A stretch of 64,000 bases of DNA from Strongylocentrotus droebachiensis (lineage: Eukaryota > Echinodermata > Echinoidea > Camarodonta > Strongylocentrotidae): contig JAVYIG010006358.1 in assembly GCA_035222895.1 (NCBI GenBank), positions 7,501-71,500 on the forward strand, read 5' to 3'. The translations under genes and the position numbers were made by a program. Below the pieces are notes generated by a model, which was not told where the DNA came from, ran no database searches, and saw only the letters and a program-made list of their open reading frames with translations. Position 1 is the stretch's first letter. Every line of letters starts with the position of its first letter. Shown one piece after another: positions 1 through 10,500 of this stretch.

Positions 1-485
1 TTCCTTCCTCATAATTTCACATAACAAGAAATTCACATAACAAGAAATTATCAAGATAAGCAATATAAAACAAGATCTTTGATACAAGACATTTCATAAG
101 TTACATCAATCAATGAACATAGAGAAAAAAAAAGGAAAAAAAAGTCTTGCATGTAACAGTGTATAATCAAAATAACAGTAGAGGAAGGTTTAAAGTTACA
201 TATTACCATCCTATCACAACACTCTCACACCCCCCCCCCCCTCCCCTCTAGCCCACCCACACCACCTTTCACACACATAAACACACATACAAACACACAC
301 TGCATGCAACCTGTTCCCTCAACTCACACCACACAAACTCTTAACCCCCCCCCCCTTTTGCCCACCCATCTCATCATACCCCCTTCACGCCGACACACAC
401 ACTGCATGCAACCTGTTCCGGTTTGTCCACCTGTACACGAGAGAGAATTAATAATACTAATAAATAATAATAATACCCACATCCA
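1..485. other. AT/CA/C-rich flank of LINE, no gene seen
   Basis: Low-complexity sequence: an A-rich stretch near 130, C-runs near 230 and 345, CA-rich tracts and an AAT-rich stretch near 450-480. It lies 3' of the minus-strand LINE and may be its 3' untranslated tail. I see no coding exon. Confidence 0.5.
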
Positions 486-2390
486 TTAAAGTAAAAATGC
501 ATCGATTTGTTCCCATTTCTGTAAGTGCATCCCCAGTTTCCCCTTTTTGAAGGCCATTTTGTATTCCTCGTCTCTGTAATTTTTAAGCATATGTACTGCT
601 TTCTGTACAGATGGCAAAGTTCCTTCTTTTCTAGAAATAAAAATGATATACTTTACTAAAAATATGATACAATTTATTACAAATATTCTCGCAGTATTGC
701 CGGATATTCCCATAAAAATGGGTTTCCAATCATCAATGTCAATTTCGATTAAATGTAACTTTTGAATTACCTCCTGCCATAATCTTTTAACTTTAAGACA
801 ATCTAAAAATAAATGTTGGTATGTCTCTACTTCTAGTCTACAAAAGGAACAAAAATGGTCTGACTCAAAACCAAATTTAAAGAGCTCTCTTTTCGTATAT
901 ACAGCCCCTTGTAATTGTTTGTATTGAAACTCTCTATGTTTATTACAAAGCATTGCACATTTCATCCTTGTGAATGTTTCTTTCAACTCCGTCATTCCAA
1001 GATCAAATTGACAGTTGCCATCTGTAACATGTAATGTATACTCTTTTTGAAGGTCTTCAGTGAAGTAATCATATAACCGCCTAGATTTTATATCACATAG
1101 TTTCTGTAAACGTCCAAATATCATCAATTCTATTTCAAAATTTTCAGTGTCCACTTCCATAAAATCACTTTGTATCCAATCGTTTCTAATTGCTGAAAAG
1201 ATCTTTTGAATTCTAAGCAAGCTTTTAGTTTCAAAACCCAAATTTAAAAAATGTAAGATCGGTTTTAAATGACCTCTGACAATTATATCTGATGCTTGAA
1301 GTATACCTTTCTGAAATAGTTCGACATCAAAAAATGTTTTATTGCTGAGACATATACACTTATTGCTAAATATAATCGGATTATTCTTATTTTCTCCAAA
1401 GTGTCTGCATTTATCTAATTCTTGCCATGCCTTCAACATGTCTTTATAAAAAGATGGTATACCCTTCAAGTCCATTTTATTTATATCATAATTACAAAGA
1501 AATATAATTCGACCCCCAGTGATCTGAAAAAGTGGTCAAAGGTTACTTTCCAACCTGAATACTTTTCTCCATAGAGCAACCGTTTGATCCACATTATTCT
1601 CTGAGTCTTGATAAATATCTTAAAATTCGTTACTCTGAGTCCCCCAGCGCAGTAATCTTGATATAATATTTTCCGTTTTATTCTGTCTCTCCCTCCCCAA
1701 ATAAAATTGAAAAGAAATCTTTTCGATTTCTTCAAAAATGTTTTGTGGGACTGTCATAAGAGACGAAACATAATTTAGTTTTGAAAATACATATATCTTC
1801 AACAATTTAATTTTGCCAAACATCGTTAAATCTCGTTGCTTCCACCAACCGATTAGTCTTTTGATTTTGCTCAAAATTTCCTTATAGTTCAAATCATCTT
1901 TTATTTTGGAATGACGTGCGAAATATACCCCTAGGATCTTTATATGTTGTACCCTATGTCCAAAAAAAGGTAAACCCGGCCTATCACTTTCCTCTCCTAA
2001 CCACATAAAATTTGTCTTATCCATATTTATCTTCAACCCACTTAATTTTTCAAAGTTTTTGAAAACTTTCTTCACTTTATTAATTGAATCCATATCTTTT
2101 AGAAACAATGTAATATCATCGGCATACAAAACTTGCTTTATTTCTTTATTCCCGAATCCTACCCCTTTAATGCTCTCATCTTTCCTAATATAACGAGCTA
2201 GTAATTCGATAACTATTACAAATAAATATGGAGATAGGGGGTCACCTTGTCTTACCCCTCTATTAATTCCAAAATATCCTGTTGAGTGTCCCCCGTTCAT
2301 CACGCAACTGCTAACATTAGTGTAGAGGGTTTTAACCCAAGAACACAAAACTTTACCAAACCCAAACTGTTCCAAAATGTCCCCTACGTA
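486..2390 (-). mobile_element. Degenerate LINE, reverse transcriptase C-terminal half (L1/Tx1-like)
   Basis: Three minus-strand frames follow one another (about 2390-1620, 1735-1481, 1475-486) and together read as the second half of a non-LTR retrotransposon ORF2. Visible blocks are GVRQGDPLSPYLF and the catalytic YADD box (about 2120), a thumb region, the IWGG...K block (about 1700), and a Cys-rich CSFCR...H...C zinc-binding (zf-RVT-like) motif near 850. Order and spacing match L1/Tx1-type LINEs. Frameshifts near 1735 and 1478 break it. The endonuclease and RT fingers are missing and the reading stops making sense near 2385, so the copy is 5'-truncated and dead. Confidence 0.85.
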
Positions 2391-2525
2391 TAGCTACTTG
2401 CGCCCTCTATATAGCAAATAATGCCTAATCGGTGCACGTTGGCCCCCATGATCCTCTTTTTCTTATGTTAATTGAGAGCTGATTTAATGAGATAGACACC
2501 TGTCAAGTGACCTTGCAGGGGTCTA
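2385..2525. repeat. Dispersed repeat, also present inverted at 60.72-60.88 kb
   Basis: Starting at the LINE 5' junction, this stretch matches the reverse complement of about 60720-60880 (shared words such as CCCCCATGATCCTCT and GAGAGCTGA). The LINE seems to have inserted at or beside its edge. Family unknown. Confidence 0.6.
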
Positions 2526-2952
2526 CCCCCCCCCGGCCAAACTAGTACAGACGACCTTTGAACAAAGCTTATCTTGTCTTGTTTAAACAAATATACAAAG
2601 GGATGAGATTAGCAAGTGTGAAATATGACAGATGGAGTGGCGATGTGATAATAATATTGTGCAAATAGTTGATAAATGACGGCGAATAACAATTTCGATT
2701 CAATTAGTTTAGTGTGGTATCTAAAAATGAGCACTTCAAGATCATTAGAAATCATCAAACACTCTATTTTTAAATGTTGAAAGTACTTCAGTATTAACTC
2801 TAATTACAAAGCATGTATGTTCATTCACTTAGTATTTATATTTTTTAAATTATAGTAATATAGATAATTGTAAAAAAAAGGGGGGGTAGAATAATGATAC
2901 CATAAAGTTGAAAGAAATTTCCTTTATCTCTTTTCATGAAAAGATCGTGATA

Positions 2953-3127
2953 TTATACAAATATACACTGCCTTGAGAGGTTCTGGTTAAAACTATGCGC
3001 AAGAGGTGACTCCAATAGTACTATTTGCTGTGGGGCGTAGCCCGAAGCAAATTGTACTTTTGGAGTCACCGAGGCCCATAGTTTAACCAGGACCTCGAAT
3101 AGAATGCATGGTATATTTGATTTATAT
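2953..3127. repeat. Foldback (inverted repeat)
   Basis: The left arm, starting GAGGTTCTGGTTAAAACTAT at 2977, is answered by TAGTTTAACCAGGACCTC ending at 3096. The match continues outward with diverged sequence. A smaller hairpin (ATTTGCT...AGCAAAT) sits in the loop. Probably a non-autonomous MITE. Confidence 0.65.
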
Positions 3128-3445
3128 CCTGCATCAACAATTTATTTATTTTTTTAAATTAAAAAAAAACATTTTTGGAAGAAAAAAAATTTAGAATAAA
3201 AAAAATGTCAATTTTTATCTAAAAATATTTAAAATATTTTGTTTTCATTAAATGAAGATTTGAAGAAAAAAAATTGATTCAATTAAAAAAAAAAATTCAC
3301 ATTTTTTTTTCAACTCCCAAATAGTAAACCAAAATAGTACTCTCATATAGTACTTTCTAAAAATAGCTCAAATATTTCTGGTCATGTGTTGAGCTCTCAA
3401 CCAATCAAAAGCCAACAAATTTTTGATGCAGGATATAATATGGTT
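3119..3445. repeat. MITE-like element with inverted ends
   Basis: The ends TATATCCTGCATCAA (about 3125) and TTGATGCAGGATATA (about 3422) are inverted repeats bounding a very A/T-rich interior. It abuts the preceding foldback. Confidence 0.5.
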
Positions 3446-3849
3446 TATTCTTAATAGATGAAGTTTATATATTCTCAGAAATTTATTGATCAATCTAAAG
3501 ACTCACAGAGATTGATCAATAAAGTTCTGAGAAGATATGAGCAATGGTTTCATGAAAAGAGGTGAGGAAAAGCATTTAAATTGTATGGGCTACAGTAGAT
3601 TCATCTCTGCCTCGTGAAATTATCATTCTTGGCTACGCTACTATCATAATTTTTAAATTCTATGCAATTTTGTCTGGACGATGCATTTCCAAGCTATGAA
3701 CATTATCCTATGTAGAATATAGATTAGAAAAGAAGACCTTCGGGCTATAGTTATTTAGTTAATCTTTTCCTTTTTTCGGCATCCATGTGACTTACTCAAA
3801 GTTTTACTGTTGTTTTGTTTCACTATTTCTTGATTTAATCTTTGCCAAC

Positions 3850-3965
3850 AAAATAAATAATAATAATGATGATAATAATAATAATAACAACAATGATAGT
3901 GCTGATAATGATACTACTGCTACTACTAATAGTAATGATGATGATAACAATTACAATAATAATGT
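3850..3965 (+). repeat. AAT/GAT/AAC trinucleotide microsatellite
   Basis: Imperfect trinucleotide tract. It opens a frame rich in Asn and Asp that is not a gene. Confidence 0.8.
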
Positions 3966-4441
3966 CATAGAGAAGGTACCTATATGAAGTTTATTGGGAA
4001 AGAAATCATGTAAAGTGTCCAAATGCCATCTCACTGATATTTCCACATGAGAGTGAAAAACTATCGTACCCTCTGCAAAACATTCGGTTATTTCCCTACA
4101 GTTTTGTAAACTATATGCTCAATTTCAGTAGAACTATTCAACTAAACACTATTTGATAAAATATTTGATGAATTAATATTTTGATTGACTTTAAAAAACT
4201 GACTTTCAATCTGTAGGTTTTGTCAAGAATATGATATCTACAAATTGTAAAATTATGTAGGATTATGAAATTATTGTAAAATTTCGTTCCCTAACGAATC
4301 GCACCCAACCCTTTGAAAGAGCTCTAATTATAGTAATTTTTTTGATATTGTATCTCAGGTCAATGACTATGTAGGCCTCATATGTAACTTCATAGAAAAA
4401 TATCCTTACCTCCTTGCAATTTTTGTTCTCATTAAACAGAG

Positions 4442-4562
4442 CAATATGGCGCAGACGGGACCCAGGTTTCAGTTAGTGGAATATCTTCAGGAGGATTCAT
4501 GGCCGTACAGGTGCACGTCGCTTACTCCGCCTCCATCATGGGAGTGGGCGTGGTCGCTGGAG
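4442..4562 (+). CDS. Esterase exon a: nucleophile (GxSxG) exon
   Basis: Reads QYGADGTQVSVSGISSGG and continues to MGVGVVAGG, ending in phase 1 before GTAAGG. It carries the nucleophile Ser in GISSG close to the start of the mature protein, as in circularly permuted PHB depolymerases. An AG at 4438-4439 would add two bases upstream; I chose the AG at 4440-4441, which leaves phase 0. Confidence 0.88.
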
Positions 4563-7500
4563 GTAAGGCTTTAAAGGTATAGACCAGTTTTGGTCATGCG
4601 ATTGCATTGTGAAAGAAACGTTGTGAAATCAATCAGAAAAGGTTGATCATCCGTATTGGTGTGTACTGCAAGGTTCTGGAATCATCAAAATGATAAGAAA
4701 TTTGGCCCAGTCTTGGTAAAGTTACAAGCACTGTACACAGAAAGATGTATATGGGACTATCCTATATTTATCCAGTCCGGATAGATATAATAATTTACCA
4801 AATATATCAATAAGTAGGCGGTTTCCCGCCAAAATTTGTATCATCACGTATTAGCCAAAACATATTCTTTCACATGATTGGTAATAAGAGCTTCCATTTC
4901 ATTTTTTGAGAGGGGGGCGTTTTTTTAAAACTGGTCTTTACCTTTACTATGGGTGTAGCCGCTGGTGGTAACCGTCCATCATAAGTGTGGTTGCTGGTGG
5001 TAAGCATCTTTTATGCTTGTGGTCGCTGCTGGGAAGCCATTTTTGGGGTGTGGTCGAGGGAGACAAGCCTCTAGTATAGGTGTGGTCAATGGTGGATGTT
5101 GACACTGGAGGTAAGTTTCTTGATGGTGAAAGTTGCTGGAGTTGGGCTCCCTAGGTGTGGTCACTTGATTTAAGCCTATGTTAATGGTAAACATGCGCTA
5201 GAGGGAATCCTCTATAGGCCTAAGAGGGTGTGTCCAAAGAGGCACGTCTTTATTATGTGTGTAATGATGATTTTTATTAGGTAAGCCTTTTGAATGGGTT
5301 TGGTCGCGTTTGGTAGCCATCCATTAGGAGTGTGGGTGTGGTCACTGAAGGTAAGCCTTTTGAATGGGTGTGGTCGCGTTTGGTAGCCATCCATTAGGGA
5401 TGTTGGTGTGGTCACTGAATGTAAGCCTTTTGAATGGGTGTGGTCGCTTTTGGTAGCCATCCATTAGGAGTGTGGGTGTGGTCACTGAAGGTAAGTCTTT
5501 TGAATGGGTGTTGTCGCTTTTAGTAGCAATCCATTAGGGGTGTGGATGTGTTCACTGGAGGTAAGCCTCCTTCACGGTTGGATCCGGTAATGTAAGATGG
5601 AAGTTAGGTTCCCTATTGGTCGTGAAAAATGGGGAAAATAGGAAAAGAAGAACGAGAAGACATACCAAAAAGGAGGAGTAGGAGGAGGAGAGGAAGAAAA
5701 AGAAGAATAAAAGGAGGGTGGAAAATATAGAAAAGGAGGTAAAAGAGAAGCAAATTAGAAATCCTCTTAGACTAAGCACCCTTGCCCCTCCCTATTCTTT
5801 TCATAGTGTGTTTGTTTTTTCCGTCTAATTTTCCAAAATGTGTGTCATGTTAATTAGGTGCTTGTGGTTCATTTTTTTCAAACCTCCAGGTCCTTATTGG
5901 TGTGCTCGGGGCAATCTGATGTATGCTCTTAACCAGTGTATGGAGACAGGTGATATCAACGTTGATTATCTCGCTGGATTCGCAACGTCATATGCTCTTG
6001 GTTTTAACTCCATTGATGACCCAGGAAACATGGCCAATGCCAAGATGTACGTATTCGGTGGATCGAGGGATTCTGTCGTCGTCCAAGGTATATGTTGTGA
6101 AAATTGTCTTTTTATTGTAATTCAATATTTTTTTTTTATTTGTTACAAAAAAGTCCACATTTATTTCTAGTATACTGCGAAAAGTCTCTGGATATACGGA
6201 TTATTTTTTACTTTTTCGTATAAGTTAATTTCATATTTTTCAAAATTACACATTGTTGCACTATAATTTTGATTAATGTATTAATTTGGTAAATTTGAAT
6301 TTGAAAAAAAAGTTATTATTATTATAATTTTTACCCCCAAAACAGGGCCTCATACAAGACCACTAAAAGCAAACAGTCCTTTTCGGGACGACACACCCCC
6401 AAGAAAGATTACCGAGTCAGAGTCCTTTTTATGACTGCTCAATCCTCTCTCTCTCTCTCTCTCTCTCACATGGTGCACCCGCAAGCCTATTGTATATGTA
6501 TAAAGTGTTTAAAAAATAACACTATGAAATTACGATTGAAAATATGTTCTGTGTATTAACAGAGGTGTCTAGAGCTGCGGAGGAATACTATCGACATTTC
6601 ATAACAGACAATGACAACTTCCTTACCGAGTATACCGTGCCTGCTGAACATTCTATGGTATGACATACTTGCATTCTTTTAATATATTTCTTTTTTGATA
6701 AGTATCACATTCCTGATGACTTGTAACTTACGCATGGATATACCGTGGTAATTGAAGATATTTATTTGGTTACAAGTCACATGACATCATACCTAATTAT
6801 AAACAGGACTGCTGTATGTATTGAATGATCACTCTTTGAATTATGGCTTGATAAAAGATAACATAGACATTTACTCCTTGATGGTAAAAGTTCTTATGTG
6901 ACCCTGTCCAACAAGTACAGTCACATCACACCAGTCCTCAAATCACTCCATTGGTTGCCCTTAGAAAAACGTGTTGTTTTCAAGATTATTTTGCTGTTAT
7001 TTCACTGTATATGTATGGCTCTGCTCCGCAGTACAACATCGGCTTGATCAAGCATTACTTTCCCTCTAGACAGCTACGTTCTCAAAACTCTGGCTTACTT
7101 GTTACTCCTAGGGTTAAAACAAATGGGGGGGGGGGGAGCGAACCTTCGCTCATACTGGGCCTTCATTATGGAATACTCTCCCTCAATGGATTAAGAATAG
7201 CAGTTCTGCTGAAGTGATAAAAAAAAACAATCTTAAGAAATATCTGTTTAATCTAGCTTATAATTGGTTATTTGATTACCATTACCTTTCATGACTGTAC
7301 CTTTCCTTTCATGACTGTACCTTTCCTATTACACTTTTATATATATGGATCATGTGTTTCATCTTTTGCACACGCTGCGCCTTGAGCATTTGATTGTCAA
7401 GTGGATTTGGCGCCTTATAAATCTTATGTATTATTATTATTATTAATAATCACAGGTTCACGATGTGCATGGTAACGCATGTGGCCATAAAGGGGAGCCG

Positions 7501-10500
7501 TACATCAACAACTGTGGTTACAACGCGGCCTTTGAAATGTTGAACCACTTCTACGGACCCGGGCTTGAGGTACGTCCCGTTTTTGTTTTCTAACATGAAT
7601 TACAGTAAACTGACTGCCATTATAAATCCAAGAAGGTATGTTAAAAATGAGTCCCAGGGTGAAAATTAGCAACTATTTTCGCTCAGGAAATATAAGAGAA
7701 TTTACCGTTGAGTGAAATCCGACGATCTCTTCCGATATTCAATTCAATTCAATTCAATTCAATTTAGAACTTTATTTCACACTCAGTTGCACAAGGCAGA
7801 TGTCCATGAAACATACAACGTGGCCTATGAAATGTTGAATCATGTGGGACCATGCAGGGCTCTAAGTACGTCCTTGTATTTTTAAAAAGCATGAATTGCA
7901 GTAAAATAACTGATATTATCATTCAAGAATGTTTATTAAAGGCGAGGTCCACTCTGACCCAAGGGAATTTCACATTAAAAATAAATTCATTCTAACAAAA
8001 GCTGAATATTCTTTTGTTTTACATAAATTACTAAAGTAAAATTCGAAGAGAATAAGAAACATATGAATTTCAAAGTTTATCATCTATCAATTGTTAATGT
8101 TCAACTCTCTAACATTCTTTTCGAGCACTTTCCCATTTACCCACTTGTTCTGTTAATATTTGTATTAGCTCAATAAATTTGGTTACTACAATACATCCAC
8201 TATAGAATGCACGGAACAAGGATGTATTTTCTATTTAAATGTTTATTTCCACCATTCCCATGTTCCCTGCTGTCATATACGTTTATATCAATCATCTCAT
8301 TTATCTGATTATACTTTTTTTCTTTTTTCTTTCTTCTTCTTCTTCTGAATGATATTTCACCAGAGGCCAACAGCAAATACCCGTCAAGATGGAGTTGTAA
8401 GTATCGTAACACAATTTCATTTATCTGTGTATATCTTATTTAACTAGGGTAATCGCGTCAGTATTTGAATCAAACCTTTTACAAGAGGGCGTTGTTTGAT
8501 ACAAGTTATGATAGTAATGATGACAATATTAACAGCATTATAATGATAAAAATGATCATAAGTAAGTATTTGATGCACGTAAACTCTTTCGAACGTAATT
8601 AAAATGATTTTGGAGAGTCAAAAATTAGAAGTAAAACACAGGTTGTATAAGTTATCAATAAATCAAAAGATAGATGGTAAACATAGAAGTCGAATAAACT
8701 AACGAATGCATATCACACAGTATTAACCTCTCTTTTCATACAGCTTTTGGAATTTGACCAAACGGAGTTTTTCAAAAATGGAAACGCAGACAAGGAGAGT
8801 GTTGCTAATACCGGCTATGTGTACGTGCCCACTGGTTGCATTGACGATGGGTCTCGTAAGTGACTACGCTAGGGGCGGATCTAGCTTTTAATTTGCACGT
8901 TGAAATACGGGGCAGAATTCACTCATTCAATCACACTTATGACGTGGTAAACCGCCACAAAAAAAAGCGGCCGCGGGTATTTTTACGTTTAAATTAACGG
9001 CAACTGCGGGCAACAAAGGTCCTGCATGTTTTCACAAAGCTCAGTGAAATGTGTAGCGAATTATACATATCGTCATCATTAAAAAACGCCACGGTTTTGT
9101 CGCGTCATATTTGAACAAGGCTTTACTTGTGAATGAATATCCTCGTTTTTAATGCAACCATTAGATTTTCGTACAGGGGGCTTTTTGCGTTAGTTAACGT
9201 TAATCTCTTTCGTTCTTGATATACTAGTACTAGTAGATGTAATATCTGATTTTGTTCAACAGTATATTTCTCTCTGTCATCCTACTAGTACGTAGAAGTA
9301 TTAATTGGGTTTAATATATATTCCTACAGTATATTATGACAACACGAAATGAGTAAATAACTCATAATGTGATGGTAGTTATACATGATATATGTTCGAT
9401 AACTTGGAAGACTAGTATTCATTCTAAACGCCGTAATATCTTGTTATTTTCGTTTTAAAAGAGTGATAGTGATTTTCTTAGTTATTTATTTACCTGGTCC
9501 CGTTTTATAAACAGTTATTTGCTATCGATATCAATCGCAAGTATGTATATAAAAGATAGGTCACTTCAAACTTGTGATTGATTGAAGGACTTGCGGATGA
9601 CTGATGGACTTGCGATTGATTGATGGACTTGAGATTGATTCAGATCAATCTCAACTCTTTATAAGACGGGGCCCTATAGAACTGGGCATTGATTTTCCGT
9701 CATCTTCGTCGGGCACATATGTCATCGAGTATTTCTGCCCATTTATTTCAAGAACGTGATTACTGTTTCTACTCCACTTTTTTCTTATTATGTTTCTGTT
9801 TTCCAGACTGCCGTATACACATAGCACTACATGGGTGTCTGATGCAATTGTAAGTATAACGGCATTCCTAATCATGGAGCTATTATGTCAGGTTCCAAAA
9901 CACACTACTTATTTTACTTGGATTGTGTACTGTAGCAGTATCCTAAATAGAACGGCAGCTAATGTCATTTTTCACATTCTAAGCCTAAGAAAACTGTGCA
10001 TATAAAGTTACTTGTTACAAATATTATCTTGATGTTACATTGAAATTTTTAAGGCAAAGCTTAGTATCTATACCCATGCTTTTACACAAAAATAAGTGAC
10101 ATTTAAGGGATAATGAGCTTTAATAAGAAAACAGATTGATGTGTGACTGTCCTCAAAATCTCACCCTAAAATCACTGATAAACGGTCAACTTTAAACAGT
10201 TTAAAAAACCATGGATATACTACCGACATGCATGATCACGTTTTAGTGAGGAGATTGATGATCAATATACCACGCTTTCTGGCTACAACGAAGTGGCTGA
10301 ACTGAATGATATCATCGTCATCTACCCACAAACCATTGCGAAACCGATGGGAAATCCAAATGGATGCTGGGATTGGTAAGATCACTTTCGATACCATAAG
10401 TAATAAAATGATTTTGTAAATATAATTTATTTATCGTCTGTTCTCTGTTTAAAACAAATCTGTAAGAGAAGGTGAAAGTTCAAAGTATAGAAATGGGTAT

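Larger units (their letters stand above)
2391..4441. other. Intergenic / possible 5' region or first intron of the esterase gene
   Basis: No convincing exon was found. The unseen signal-peptide exon of the esterase should lie here or further upstream. The stretch holds two foldback repeats (2953-3127 and 3119-3445), A/T runs and an AAT/GAT microsatellite (3850-3965). Confidence 0.5.

Noticed and set aside
3787..3987. Possible signal-peptide exon of the esterase (MTYSKFYCCFVSLFLD)
   Set aside because: Hydrophobic start is suggestive, but the frame runs into an AAT repeat and no donor joins it properly to the exon at 4442.
9651..9875. Minus-strand 74-residue frame over an esterase exon
   Set aside because: Antisense shadow of the LHGC exon; no family resemblance.
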